Source: Variovorax atrisoli 110B
Lineage (GTDB): Bacteria; Pseudomonadota; Gammaproteobacteria; Burkholderiales; Burkholderiaceae_C
NCBI RefSeq assembly: GCF_000382045.1
Contig: NZ_KB907462.1
Coordinates: 62,001 to 126,000, forward strand
Reading direction: 5' to 3'
DNA: 64,000 bases
Shown piece by piece: positions 1 to 8,660 of the stretch. Below the pieces are notes generated by a model. That model saw only the letters and a program-made list of their open reading frames with translations. It ran no database searches and was not told where the DNA came from. Both the position numbers and the translations under genes were made by a program. Positions within the stretch are counted from its first letter, which is position 1, and each line of letters starts with the position of its first letter.

Positions 1-102
1 GTGGCCGACGAGGCGCACCGCGCCGCCGTCGAGCGGGCGGCACGCCGCACCGAGGGACTGACGACGCTGCTGAACAGGCTCGTCGTGCTGCCGCCGCGGT
101 AG
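1..102 (+). CDS. C-terminal end of an unidentified protein (partial)
   Basis: The reading frame is open from the first base and ends at a TAG, giving 33 residues that finish in LNRLVVLPPR. It is rich in Ala, Arg and Glu and probably helical. The start lies outside the window, so no family can be named. It is convergent with the universal stress protein gene to its right. The frame assignment rests only on its being open from the window edge and on normal GC-rich codon use. Confidence 0.4.
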   Translation: MADEAHRAAVERAARRTEGLTTLLNRLVVLPPR

Positions 103-178
103 GCAGCGCAACCCTCCGGCTGTGAGCGCGAGCCCGCCCGACCGCGACGCGGCAGCGGCGCGCGCCCTGGTCAGGTTT

Positions 179-1039
179 TCAATGCGCCATCAGCAGGGGG
201 ATGCCGGTTCGCGTCAGCACGTCGCGGGTCACACCGCCCAGCCACTGCTCCTGCATGCGGGCGTGGCCATAGCCTCCCATCACGAGCAGGTCGGTGCCGA
301 GCACCTCGGCGCGGTCCAGCAGTGCGTCGCCGATGCGCAGCGGTGTCGCGAGGCTTTCGGCGCTGGCCTGCACACCGTGGCGCAGCAGCCAGCCGCTCAG
401 TGCCGCCGGGTGCGGCGCATCCGGCGCATGCGCCGGGGCCTCGGCCGAGTCCCCGCGTCGCAGGGTCAGCACCGTGACGTGCGCGGCGCGGCGCAGCAGC
501 GGCATGGCCCCGCGCATCGCCATCGATGCCTCGCGGCCTCCGTCCCAGGCCACCAGGATCCTGTCGAAACCCGAAGAACGGCGGCGTCCTGCGCACGGAA
601 CGATGAGCACGGGCCGCCCTGCATCCAGCATGACCTGCTCGGGCAGTCGGCGCGCGGCGTCGCTCACCGCCGCTGACATGTCGGCCTGGCCGACGACGAT
701 CAGGTCGCTGGCCCGTCCATGGTGGACCACGGCACTCACCGGATCGCCGTCCACCAGCCTTGCGTCGCACGAGAACGTCGCCGGCCTAGTCCGGCTGCGG
801 AACACATGGGCGACGGTTTCGGCACGTCGGCGCAAGTACAGGGAGGCCTCGACGATCGCTTCGTCCAGCCGACCTCCGCCACGGACGGGCGTGCCGGCGC
901 CGGCGCCGGCTGTTGTCCAAGTGGGCACGATGCCCATGAGATGGCTCCCGTGCAGCCTCGCAAGCTGCACCGCCAGGCGCGTGCGTGCCTCGCAGCACTC
1001 GGTGTGGTCCAGGTGCACGGAGATGGTCGACAGCGTCAT
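179..1039 (-). CDS. Universal stress protein, tandem UspA domains
   Basis: A 286-residue cytoplasmic protein with two Usp domains. The second contains FDRILVAWDGG at its first strand and ends in the usual GTDLLVMGGYGHAR signature, the ATP-binding/dimer loop of the family, followed by GIPLLMAH. The first half is more diverged (SDLIVVGQ is recognisable). The ATG overlaps the stop of the upstream phasin-like gene by four bases (ATGA), so the two are translationally coupled. An FNR-like box upstream of the pair suggests induction at low oxygen. Usp proteins are known to aid survival under growth arrest; no enzymatic activity is claimed. Confidence 0.85.
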   Translation of the reverse strand: MTLSTISVHLDHTECCEARTRLAVQLARLHGSHLMGIVPTWTTAGAGAGTPVRGGGRLDEAIVEASLYLRRRAETVAHVFRSRTRPATFSCDARLVDGDPVSAVVHHGRASDLIVVGQADMSAAVSDAARRLPEQVMLDAGRPVLIVPCAGRRRSSGFDRILVAWDGGREASMAMRGAMPLLRRAAHVTVLTLRRGDSAEAPAHAPDAPHPAALSGWLLRHGVQASAESLATPLRIGDALLDRAEVLGTDLLVMGGYGHARMQEQWLGGVTRDVLTRTGIPLLMAH

Positions 1040-1422
1040 GCGTGCCGCCTTGCCGCAGGTGCGCTGCGGCCTGCCGCGGCGCGGCGCGCGGCAGGCGTCG
1101 TGGCCAGAGCGTCGTGCAGGGTGTGCAGTGCCTGGTTCACCACGGCCTTTCGCGAGGGCGGTGCCTGTACCGGCGCGGGTTCGGCGGGCCGCGGCACGTG
1201 CGCGGCTTCGCCCGATTCCGAATGGCCGAATACCTGCATCGGCGCCATGGCCAGCGCGTACCAGTCCTCGGCGCGGATGACCGCATCGGTCTCGGCGCGG
1301 GTCAGCGCGATGCAGTCCTGCAGCAGCCGCGAGCCGATCGTCTCGAACATCGATATCGCGTGCAGACAGATGCCGTACTGGGCCTTGCACAGCGCCAGCG
1401 GAAAGGTGAAGTCGGTGCTCAT
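1036..1422 (-). CDS. Phasin-like protein
   Basis: A 128-residue protein. The start was chosen because GGAGG lies eight bases upstream of the ATG. Residues 1-65 are helical, with FPLALCKAQYGICLHAISMFETIGSRLL, the amphipathic pattern of granule-associated phasins. The tail is Pro/Ala-rich, as in PhaP-type proteins. Phasins coat polyhydroxyalkanoate granules; the acetoacetyl-CoA-reductase-like gene at 9.3 kb and phosphoketolase (which makes acetyl-phosphate) fit a carbon-storage context. First gene of a two-gene unit with the Usp gene. The family call is from pattern only and could be a distant phasin relative. Confidence 0.6.
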   Translation of the reverse strand: MSTDFTFPLALCKAQYGICLHAISMFETIGSRLLQDCIALTRAETDAVIRAEDWYALAMAPMQVFGHSESGEAAHVPRPAEPAPVQAPPSRKAVVNQALHTLHDALATTPAARRAAAGRSAPAARRHA

Positions 1423-1483
1423 CGCGTGTCCTCCAGCCCGAAGGGCTTCGCCCGGATGCTGACGCGGCGACGCCCTGCCCGGT

Positions 1484-1497
1484 TTGCGCGGGATCAA
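1484..1497. promoter_or_regulatory. FNR/ANR-like box
   Basis: TTGCGCGGGATCAA matches TTGAT-N4-ATCAA except at two left half-site bases (GC for AT; the right half is perfect). It lies between the divergent phasin-like/usp unit (62 bp from that start) and the phosphoketolase gene (114 bp from its start), so it could serve either or both. Confidence 0.6.
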
Positions 1498-1610
1498 GAC
1501 AACACAAATCCGCGGCTGCTGTATCGGTTGTTACCGGTTTGACGGACATCAACCCGATGCGCACCCATGTGCCCATACTGGAGCGTCGATCCATTCCGCA
1601 GGAAATCGAC

Positions 1611-4001
1611 ATGCCTTCTCCCCGCGAAACGGCGGTCCCGGACGACTTCACGCTGCTCGACGCCTGGTGGCGCGCCGCCAACTACCTGTCGGTGGGCCAG
1701 ATCTACCTGATGGACAACCCGCTGCTGCGCGAGCCGCTCGCGCTGCGCCACATCAAGCCGCGCCTGCTGGGCCATTGGGGCACGACGCCGGGCCTCAATT
1801 TCGTCTATGCCCACATGAACCGCGCCATCAACGCCCGGGACCTCGACGCGATCTTCATCGCGGGCCCCGGCCACGGCGGCCCGGGCGTGGTCGCCAACAC
1901 ATGGCTCGAAGGCAGCTACAGCGAGGTCTATCCGGAGGTCGGACGGGACGCCGCAGGCCTGCAGCGGCTGTTCACGCAGTTCTCGTTTCCCGGCGGCATT
2001 CCAAGCCACGCGGCGCCCGAGACGCCGGGCTCCATCCACGAGGGCGGCGAGCTTGGCTATTCGCTGCTGCACGCGTACGGCGCCGTGTTCGACAACCCGT
2101 CTCTGCTCGCCTGCTGCGTGGTGGGCGACGGCGAAGCCGAGACCGGCGCGCTGGCGGCGAGCTGGCACTCCAACAAGTTCCTGAACCCCGAGCGCGACGG
2201 CGCGGTGCTGCCGGTGCTGCACCTCAACGGCTACAAGATCGCCGGCCCGACCGTGCTGGCGCGCATCGGCGAGGAGGAGCTCACGCAGCTGCTGCGCGGC
2301 TACGGCCACGAACCGTACTTCGTGGTGGGCGACGAGCCCGCCGACATGCACAGGCAGATGGCGGCGGCGCTGGACACTGCGCTGGACGGCATCCGCGCCA
2401 TCCAGGCCAATGCCCGCACGAACGGCTTCCACGTGCGCCCACGGTGGCCGATGATCGTGCTGCGCTCCCCCAAGGGCTGGACCGGCCCGCGCCACGTCGA
2501 CGGCGTGCAGATCGAGGGCACGTTCCGTGCGCACCAGGTTCCGCTCGCCGACTTCTCGGCCAAGCCGCAGCACATCGAACTGCTGGAGCGGTGGCTGCTG
2601 AGCTATCGCCCGCAGGAGCTGTTCGACGCCGACGGCGCCCTGCGCCCCGAGATCGCCTCGATCGCACCCCGGGGCGATCGCCGCATGAGTGCCAATCCGC
2701 ACGCCAATGGCGGGCTGCTGCTGAAGGACCTGGCGCTGCCGCCCTTTCGCGCGCACGCGGTTCCCGTGGCGGCGCCGGGAGGCTGCGACGCCGAAGCCAC
2801 GCGCGTCGCGGGCACCTTCCTGCGCGAGGTCATGCGCGCCAACGAGCAGGCGTGCAACTTCCGCGTGATGGGACCGGACGAGACCGCCTCGAACCGGCTC
2901 TCGGCCCTGTTCGAGGTGACCGGGCGGACCACGACCGCGCAGGTGTGGCCGGGCGACGAGAACCTCTCGCCCGACGGCCGCGTGATGGAGGTACTGAGCG
3001 AACACCTTTGCCAGGGTTGGCTGGAGGGCTACCTGCTGACCGGGCGGCACGGCTTCTTTTCGTGCTACGAGGCCTTCATCCACATCGTCGACTCGATGTT
3101 CAACCAGCACGCCAAGTGGCTCAAGGTGACGCGCGGCATCGGCTGGCGCCGGCCGATCGCCTCGCTGAACTACCTGCTCACGAGCCACGTCTGGCGCCAG
3201 GACCACAACGGCTTCAGCCACCAGGACCCGGGCTTCCTCGACCATGTCGCAAGCAAGAAGGCGGAAGTCGTGCGCTTGTACCTGCCGCCCGACGCCAACA
3301 CGCTGCTGTCGGTGGTCGACCATTGCCTGCGCAGCCGCGACTACGTCAACGTCATCGTGGCCGGCAAGCAGCCCGCGCCCCAGTGGCTGGACATCGAGTC
3401 GGCGGCCCGCCACTGCGCCGCGGGCCTGGGCATCTGGGAATGGGCGAGCAACGACGAAGGCGGCGCTCCCGACGTGGTGATGGCCTGCGCCGGCGACGTG
3501 CCCACGCTGGAGACGCTGGCGGCCGTCGACCTGCTGCGCGGGAAGCTGCCGTCGCTGAAGGTGCGCGTGGTCAACGTGGTCGACCTGATGGCGCTGCAGT
3601 CGCCGGACGCGCACCCGCACGGGCTGCCCGATGCGGATTTCGATGCGATCTTCACCACCGGCCGGCCGGTGATCTTCGCGTTCCACGGGTACCCGGCGCT
3701 GATCCACCGGCTGATCTACAAGCGGCGCAACCATCCCGGCTTCCACGTGCACGGCTACTGCGAGGAAGGCACCACCACCACGCCCTTCGACATGACGGTG
3801 CTCAACCGGCTGGACCGCTTCCACCTCGCAGCCGACGCGATCGCCCGCGTACCGGGCCTGTGCGACAGCGCCGGCCACGTGCAGCAGCACCTGCGCGACC
3901 GGCTGCTGGCGCACAGGGCCTACATCACACGCCACGGCAAGGACATGCCGGAGGTCGAGGACTGGCGCTGGCGCGGCCAGCCCCCGCGCGGCGAGGGTTG
4001 A
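1611..4001 (+). CDS. xfp: Phosphoketolase
   Basis: A 796-residue thiamine-diphosphate enzyme that cleaves xylulose 5-phosphate (and often fructose 6-phosphate) with phosphate to acetyl-phosphate plus an aldose phosphate. The length matches the family (about 790-800). Visible signatures include IAGPGHGGPG near residue 85, the ThDP-domain GDGEAETG at about residue 180 followed by HLNGYKIAGPT, and GHEPYFVVGDEP. The ATG at 1611 is preceded by AGGA. A longer in-frame start is possible but would lack homology to the family N-terminus. It is divergent from the phasin-like/usp unit across an FNR-like box. The acetyl-phosphate made could feed acetate/ATP formation under low oxygen; no acetate kinase is in this window. 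Confidence 0.93.
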   Translation: MPSPRETAVPDDFTLLDAWWRAANYLSVGQIYLMDNPLLREPLALRHIKPRLLGHWGTTPGLNFVYAHMNRAINARDLDAIFIAGPGHGGPGVVANTWLEGSYSEVYPEVGRDAAGLQRLFTQFSFPGGIPSHAAPETPGSIHEGGELGYSLLHAYGAVFDNPSLLACCVVGDGEAETGALAASWHSNKFLNPERDGAVLPVLHLNGYKIAGPTVLARIGEEELTQLLRGYGHEPYFVVGDEPADMHRQMAAALDTALDGIRAIQANARTNGFHVRPRWPMIVLRSPKGWTGPRHVDGVQIEGTFRAHQVPLADFSAKPQHIELLERWLLSYRPQELFDADGALRPEIASIAPRGDRRMSANPHANGGLLLKDLALPPFRAHAVPVAAPGGCDAEATRVAGTFLREVMRANEQACNFRVMGPDETASNRLSALFEVTGRTTTAQVWPGDENLSPDGRVMEVLSEHLCQGWLEGYLLTGRHGFFSCYEAFIHIVDSMFNQHAKWLKVTRGIGWRRPIASLNYLLTSHVWRQDHNGFSHQDPGFLDHVASKKAEVVRLYLPPDANTLLSVVDHCLRSRDYVNVIVAGKQPAPQWLDIESAARHCAAGLGIWEWASNDEGGAPDVVMACAGDVPTLETLAAVDLLRGKLPSLKVRVVNVVDLMALQSPDAHPHGLPDADFDAIFTTGRPVIFAFHGYPALIHRLIYKRRNHPGFHVHGYCEEGTTTTPFDMTVLNRLDRFHLAADAIARVPGLCDSAGHVQQHLRDRLLAHRAYITRHGKDMPEVEDWRWRGQPPRGEG

Positions 4002-4132
4002 CGGCGCTGGCGGCGCGGCACCGGGCTACCGCGGGGGGTACCCTGGTGCAGGTGCTTTGGCGCTGCCTGCGTGCTACGCTCAGCGCAGGCCGGACCACCC
4101 ATGCAGTCCGCGCCCCATCTTGTTGCCAGCGC

Positions 4133-4861
4133 ATGAAAACCACGCCCCACATCGTTGTTCTGGACGACGAAATCGACATCACGCAGTTGCTGGCCAACTA
4201 TCTCCAGGGCCACGGCTTCCGCGTCACCCAGGTGCATGAGGGCCGCGCCCTCATGGCGCTGATGGAGTCCGACCCCGCAGATCTCGTGCTGCTCGACCTG
4301 GGCCTGCCCGGCGAGGACGGCTTCTCCATCGCGCGGCGCATGCGCGAGAGCTGGCATTGCGGCCTCGTGATCGTGACGGGCCGCGGCGATGCGGTGGACA
4401 AGGTCGTGGGCCTCGAGGTGGGCGCGGACGACTACGTGACCAAGCCCTTCGACCTGCGCGAGCTGGCGGCCCGCGTGAAGGCGGTGCTGCGGCGGCTCGC
4501 GCCGGCCATGCCCACTGCACCGGCTGCAGCGTCCGCCTCCCCCGACAAACTGTGCTTCGCCGGCTGGCAGCTCGACACCGCCGCGCGCAGCCTGACGAAT
4601 CCGCGCGGCGAGCCGGTGACCTTGACCGGCGGCGAGTTCGACCTGCTGCAGGCCTTTGCGCGCCATCCGGGCCGCGTGCTGTCGCGCGACTTCCTGCTCG
4701 AACAGACGCGCGGGCGCGAGGCCGCGCCCTTCGACCGCACGATCGACGTGCAGGTGGGCCGGCTGCGCAAGAAGATCGAGGCCGACGCCGAGGATCCGCA
4801 GCTCATCAAGTCGGTGCGGGGGGCGGGCTACATCCTGGTCCCGCCGGTCTCCCATGGCTGA
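4133..4861 (+). CDS. OmpR/PhoB-family response regulator
   Basis: 242 residues. The receiver domain (1-115) has acidic pair DDE at 11-13, phospho-acceptor Asp55 in LVLLDLGLPG and Lys104 in YVTKPFD. A winged-helix DNA-binding domain follows (about 140-238: GEFDLLQAF, PGRVLSRDFLLE, RTIDVQVGRLRKKIE, VRGAGYIL). The last eight bases overlap the start of the hybrid kinase gene downstream, so the two are a cognate pair made together. Its targets are unknown; the setting among low-oxygen genes suggests redox or energy sensing. Confidence 0.92.
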   Translation: MKTTPHIVVLDDEIDITQLLANYLQGHGFRVTQVHEGRALMALMESDPADLVLLDLGLPGEDGFSIARRMRESWHCGLVIVTGRGDAVDKVVGLEVGADDYVTKPFDLRELAARVKAVLRRLAPAMPTAPAAASASPDKLCFAGWQLDTAARSLTNPRGEPVTLTGGEFDLLQAFARHPGRVLSRDFLLEQTRGREAAPFDRTIDVQVGRLRKKIEADAEDPQLIKSVRGAGYILVPPVSHG

Positions 4862-6971
4862 CACGGCCGGCGAGGCGCGCCAACCCTCCGCCGGCAGCGG
4901 CCAGATCCTGCCGTCCGGCATCGACGAAGGCAGCGTCTTCCGCTCGCTCTTCTCCGCCTATCCCGACTCGCTGCTCGTGGTGGACCAGTCCGGCGGCATC
5001 GTGCTCGCCAACCCCTCGGCGGCCGCGCTGCTGGGCTATGCACCGGACGAGCTCCTCGGCCTCAACGTCGACGCGCTGGTGCCCGACAGCATCCGCCCGC
5101 GCCACGCCTCCTACCGCGAGGCCTACGGCCGGGCCCCGCGCCCGCGTCCCATGGGCACGCACATGGAGCTCGTGGCCAAGCGCAAGGACGGCAGCGAGGT
5201 GATGGTGGAGATCGCGCTGAGCCCGCTGCAGAACCATGGCCTGCCATTCGTCGTCGCGGCCATCCGCGACATCGGCGCCTACCCGCGCGTGAAGCAGGCG
5301 CTGCAACGCGCGCGCTACAGCGAGCACCTGGCCCAGCTGGGCCGCCTCGCAGTCGACACGCGCGACCTGCAGGCGGTGCTCGAGCACGTGCCGGAGATCA
5401 TCGCCAAGGCCCTGGAGGTGGAGGTCGCGATGGTGTGGCTGCTCGACGCGGGCCGCTCCGAGTTCCGCGTGGCCAGCGGGGTCGGGCTGGTCGCCGGCGA
5501 GGAGATCGGCGCGCGCCTGGCGAACCGTCCGGACACGCCGCCGGGCTTCGTTCTCTCGCAGAACCGGCCGGTGGTGGTGCAGGACTACCGCAAGGAGACG
5601 CGGTTCCGCGTGCCGGGGGCCTACCTCGATGCCGGGCTGGTGAGCGCACTTGCGGTGCCGCTGTCCGACCGGGGCCGCGTCACCGGGATGCTCTCGGTGC
5701 GCTCCAGGGAGTCCAAGCGCTTCGGCGACGAGGAGGTGCGCTTCCTCGAATCGCTGTCGAGCCTGCTCGCGACCAGCCTGCAGCGCATGCAGACGGAGGA
5801 GGCGCTCAACCATGCCCAGCGGCTGGAGAGCGTCGGCCAGCTCACCGGCGGCATCGCGCACGACTTCAACAACCTGCTCACCGTGATCCAGGGCAACCTC
5901 CAGGTCCTCGAGGAGCTGCCCGCCCTCGCGCACGACGGCTACGCCCAGCAACTGCTGGGCGCCGCCACCCGCGCTTCGCGGCGCGGTGCGGAGCTCACGG
6001 GCAAGCTGCTGGCGTTCTCGCGCCGGCAGGTGCTGCAGCCGGTGGCGGTGGACACGCACGCGCTGCTGCATTCGCTGGCCGACATGCTGCGCCGTACGCT
6101 GGACCAGCGCATCCGCATCGAGATCGCCACGGCGCCCGGCCGACCGCTGGTAGTGGCCGACCCGGGCCAGCTGGAATCCGCACTGCTCAACATCGCGATC
6201 AACGCGCGCGACGCCATGCCCGACGGCGGCACGCTCCATTTCCGCACTGCCATCTGCGGCGCGCTGCCGACGGTCCTTCGCAACGAGCGCAACGAACCGC
6301 AGGCGGGCACCGCCGCGCACTTCGTCGCGATCTCCATCGCGGACAGCGGCAGCGGCATGTCCGACGAAGTCAAGGAACGGGCCTTCGAGCCCTTCTTCAC
6401 CACCAAGGAGGCGGGTCGCGGCACGGGGCTGGGGCTGAGCACGGTGTACGGCTTCGTCAACCAGTCGCGCGGCGCCGTCGCGATCGACAGCGAGATCGGT
6501 CGGGGCACCACGGTGACGCTCTACCTCCCGCAGCAGCAGGAGACCTGCGCGCCCGCCGCGATGGAAGAGCATGGTGGCGACGCGCTCGCGCCCGGCCTGC
6601 GGGTGATGCTGGTCGAGGACGACGCGGAAGTCCGCAAGGTGGTGGAGAACTTCCTGCACACGCTGGGCTGCGAGATCGTCATCGCGGCCCCCACCGCCGA
6701 ACAGGCGCTGGCTGCACTGGATGCGGGCGCCGGCGACTTCGACCTGCTGCTCAGCGACATCGCGCTAGGCGCCGGCATGCGCGGCACGCGGCTGGCCGCC
6801 GAGGTGCAGCAGCGCCTCCCGGGGGTCGCGGTGCTGCTGATGTCGGGTTTCTCGTCGGAACTGCTCGATGCCGACCGCGAGGTGCCGCAGAGCTGGGAAC
6901 TGCTTCGCAAGCCCTACACGCGATCGGAACTGGCGCAGGCCATGGCGAGGGTCCTGGCCGGCCGGGACTGA
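4854..6971 (+). CDS. Hybrid sensor histidine kinase (PAS-GAF-HisKA-HATPase-REC)
   Basis: 705 residues, no transmembrane segment, so probably cytoplasmic. A PAS domain (about 30-140; PDSLLVVDQSGGIVLANPSA, then KRKDGSEV) is followed by a GAF domain (about 175-310), a dimerisation/phospho-acceptor helix with GGIAHDFNNLLT (the His is the expected acceptor), an ATPase domain with N box (NIAINARDAMP), G boxes (DSGSGM, GRGTGLGLSTVYG), and a C-terminal receiver (VMLVEDD, acceptor Asp in LLLSDIAL). The HDFNNLL form of the H-box belongs to the HWE/FixL-like hybrid kinase group. The start overlaps the response regulator by eight bases. A light or small-ligand input through PAS/GAF is possible but not visible. 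Confidence 0.9.
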   Translation: MADTAGEARQPSAGSGQILPSGIDEGSVFRSLFSAYPDSLLVVDQSGGIVLANPSAAALLGYAPDELLGLNVDALVPDSIRPRHASYREAYGRAPRPRPMGTHMELVAKRKDGSEVMVEIALSPLQNHGLPFVVAAIRDIGAYPRVKQALQRARYSEHLAQLGRLAVDTRDLQAVLEHVPEIIAKALEVEVAMVWLLDAGRSEFRVASGVGLVAGEEIGARLANRPDTPPGFVLSQNRPVVVQDYRKETRFRVPGAYLDAGLVSALAVPLSDRGRVTGMLSVRSRESKRFGDEEVRFLESLSSLLATSLQRMQTEEALNHAQRLESVGQLTGGIAHDFNNLLTVIQGNLQVLEELPALAHDGYAQQLLGAATRASRRGAELTGKLLAFSRRQVLQPVAVDTHALLHSLADMLRRTLDQRIRIEIATAPGRPLVVADPGQLESALLNIAINARDAMPDGGTLHFRTAICGALPTVLRNERNEPQAGTAAHFVAISIADSGSGMSDEVKERAFEPFFTTKEAGRGTGLGLSTVYGFVNQSRGAVAIDSEIGRGTTVTLYLPQQQETCAPAAMEEHGGDALAPGLRVMLVEDDAEVRKVVENFLHTLGCEIVIAAPTAEQALAALDAGAGDFDLLLSDIALGAGMRGTRLAAEVQQRLPGVAVLLMSGFSSELLDADREVPQSWELLRKPYTRSELAQAMARVLAGRD

Positions 6972-6989
6972 GCGCCGCCGCAGCCTGCG

Positions 6990-7025
6990 CTACTGCGGCT
7001 ACTGCGGCTACTGCGGCTACTGCAG
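6990..7025. repeat. Four tandem copies of a 9-bp unit
   Basis: CTACTGCGG is repeated three times, then once as CTACTGCAG. The last copy supplies the TAG stop and final Leu-Gln codons of the Fnr-type gene on the minus strand; the others fill the space between it and the convergent kinase gene. On the minus strand each copy also carries an in-frame TAG, so slippage would not lengthen the protein. Confidence 0.85.
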
Positions 7026-7787
7026 CATCGCGGGCGCAGGCGCCAGGCAGCGCTGCACGAATGCGGAGAGGGCGCCCACATCGGGAATCTGTACATCGCG
7101 GCGCCCCTTGGTCGCGAACCCGATGACGTTGTCGCGCGCCAGGCGCGACAGCGCGCGGCTGACGCTCTCGAGGGTCATGCCCAGGTAGTTGCCGATCTCG
7201 GCGCGCGTCATGCGCAGCGTGATCTCGTCGGCGCGCATGCCGCGCTCCGCGAGCGACTCGGCCCAGTAGCGCAGGAAATCAGCGACCCGGGCATCGGCCG
7301 GAAGGGTGCACACGGACATCAGCGAATCCCGGTCGTGCGAGATTTCTCGGCTCATCGCGGCGTGCAGTACCTGCAGCAGCTCGGGACGGGTGATGCAGGC
7401 TGCCAGCAGCGCTTCGTACGAAACCACCCAGACCTCTCCGGTATCCATGGACACCGCGTCGCACGAATAGCGCCCGCCGGCGATGCCGTCGAAGCCGAGC
7501 CAGTCGCCGCGGAACTTCAGGCCCACCACCTGCTCGCGCCCGTCGGCCGACAGGTTCACGATCTTGAAGAAGCCCGAGTTGAGGATGTAGAGATTGCCGA
7601 AGCGCTCGCCGGCCTGGTAGATCGTGTCGCCCATGTGGACCACGCGGCGCTGCGGCCTGAGCTGCTCGCCGAGCAGCCGGAGCGTCTCGGCGGTGCTGCG
7701 GTTCCCGCAATCGTGGCCGGCGGCAGCGGGCATCCCCGGACATGGGGAAGAAGGAGCAATCTTCGAGGCGGTGGCGGTGTCGAGCAT
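7017..7787 (-). CDS. Crp/Fnr-family transcription regulator
   Basis: 256 residues: a cyclic-nucleotide-like sensor fold (about 40-160, with GDTIYQAGERFGNLYILNSG), a dimer helix, then a helix-turn-helix with IGNYLGMTLESVSRALSRL. The E--SR pattern of the recognition helix is that of Fnr/Anr proteins, which read TTGAT-N4-ATCAA, a motif found repeatedly in this window. There are Cys residues in the N-terminal extension (PCPGM and HDCGN) and one in the sensor fold (YSCDAV), so an iron-sulfur cluster is conceivable, but the classical close Cys spacing of E. coli FNR is not present. Start ATG has AAGGAA upstream. It probably controls the surrounding low-oxygen genes. Confidence 0.9.
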   Translation of the reverse strand: MLDTATASKIAPSSPCPGMPAAAGHDCGNRSTAETLRLLGEQLRPQRRVVHMGDTIYQAGERFGNLYILNSGFFKIVNLSADGREQVVGLKFRGDWLGFDGIAGGRYSCDAVSMDTGEVWVVSYEALLAACITRPELLQVLHAAMSREISHDRDSLMSVCTLPADARVADFLRYWAESLAERGMRADEITLRMTRAEIGNYLGMTLESVSRALSRLARDNVIGFATKGRRDVQIPDVGALSAFVQRCLAPAPAMLQ

Positions 7788-7954
7788 CTTCGTTCCTTGG
7801 TGGTTCTTGCGTGTCGATGGAGGAATGCTAGGAAGCCCTCGGCAACGCAATGACAACGGTCGGAATCGCTGCGTAACGCTCGGTGAATGCAATGTGTCCG
7901 GCGTGTATCAAGGGCCCGCGGCGTGCTGCAGTTCACACGCTGGCGTGCCATGGC

Positions 7955-7968
7955 TTGCGCTGCATCAA
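7955..7968. promoter_or_regulatory. FNR/ANR-like box
   Basis: TTGCGCTGCATCAA: perfect right half-site ATCAA, left half TTGCG instead of TTGAT. It ends 53 bp before the ATG of the carbamoyltransferase-like gene, a normal activator distance. The same altered left half occurs at 1484 and 13399. Confidence 0.6.
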
Positions 7969-8021
7969 ACAGGGGACCACCCGCCCCCCTACCCTCGGCA
8001 GGTCGCACATTGACACGCCCT

Positions 8022-8525
8022 ATGCCGCCTACCCATACCGTCCGCAGTCCCGAGGCCGACCTCAAGCTCTCCCCGCTCAACGCGGCGAGCCTGCTGGCCC
8101 GCGCGCGCATCCTTCAGCAGGCCTGCGTCGACGGCACCACGCGCCCGCTGCTACGCGGCAAGAACCTGGGGCTGGTCTACGAGGCGCAGCCCGCCGAATC
8201 GCTGGCCTTCTTCCGCCGCGCCGCCGAGGAGCTCGGCGCCCACGTGGCGGTGATGCGCTCGAGCCTGTCGGCGGCGAGCACGCCGCAGGAGGTGCAGCAC
8301 ACGGCCCGCATGCTCGGGCGCCTCTACGACGCCATCGAATGCCAGGGGCTCGACCCCGCGCTCGTGCGGTGCATCGGGCAGCACGCCGGCATTCCGGTCT
8401 TCGAGGGTGCCGCGATGAAGACCCACCCGGCCAGCCAGCTCGCGGAACTGCTCTCGGACGCGACCGTGCCGGCCGACAACCGCCGCTTCATCCTCCAGGC
8501 GATGCTGCTCGAAGCGATCGGATGA
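8022..8525 (+). CDS. Isolated ornithine/aspartate carbamoyltransferase N-terminal-like domain
   Basis: 167 residues resembling only the carbamoyl-phosphate-binding half of carbamoyltransferases: LLRGKNLGLVYEAQ (43-56) aligns with the strand before the active site, SLAFFRRAAEELGAHV (60-75) with the helix after it, HAGIPVFEGA and HPASQLAELL (121-144) with the H-P-x-Q-x-L-x-D region. The key Ser-Thr-Arg-Thr loop is replaced by PAES and the ornithine-binding half is absent, so the classical reaction is not expected. The protein may be a binding or regulatory domain. An FNR-like box sits just upstream. The ATG was chosen because longer starts would place that box inside the gene. No clear ribosome-binding site. 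Confidence 0.6.
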   Translation: MPPTHTVRSPEADLKLSPLNAASLLARARILQQACVDGTTRPLLRGKNLGLVYEAQPAESLAFFRRAAEELGAHVAVMRSSLSAASTPQEVQHTARMLGRLYDAIECQGLDPALVRCIGQHAGIPVFEGAAMKTHPASQLAELLSDATVPADNRRFILQAMLLEAIG

Positions 8526-8550
8526 GGTGCACGGCCTGGTGCGCCCGCGC

Positions 8551-8564
8551 TTGATCCAGCGCAA
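8551..8564. promoter_or_regulatory. FNR/ANR-like box
   Basis: TTGATCCAGCGCAA: perfect left half, right half CGCAA in place of ATCAA. It lies 97 bp upstream of the BON-domain gene, with no other gene between. Confidence 0.55.
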
Positions 8565-8660
8565 GACGCCTTTCCCGCGCCCTTCCTACAGTGGATTCCA
8601 CGGCCGCCAGGGCTGCGCCAGGACGACCGGCTCCATCCATCCAACGCAAGGAATCCCACC

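Noticed and set aside
1494..3935. Long open frame antisense to phosphoketolase
   Set aside because: A mirror of the high-GC codon pattern; no recognisable motifs, His/Val/Arg-rich composition typical of antisense frames.
4806..6659. 617-codon minus-strand frame over the hybrid kinase
   Set aside because: Antisense to a well-supported kinase; residues show no domain pattern.
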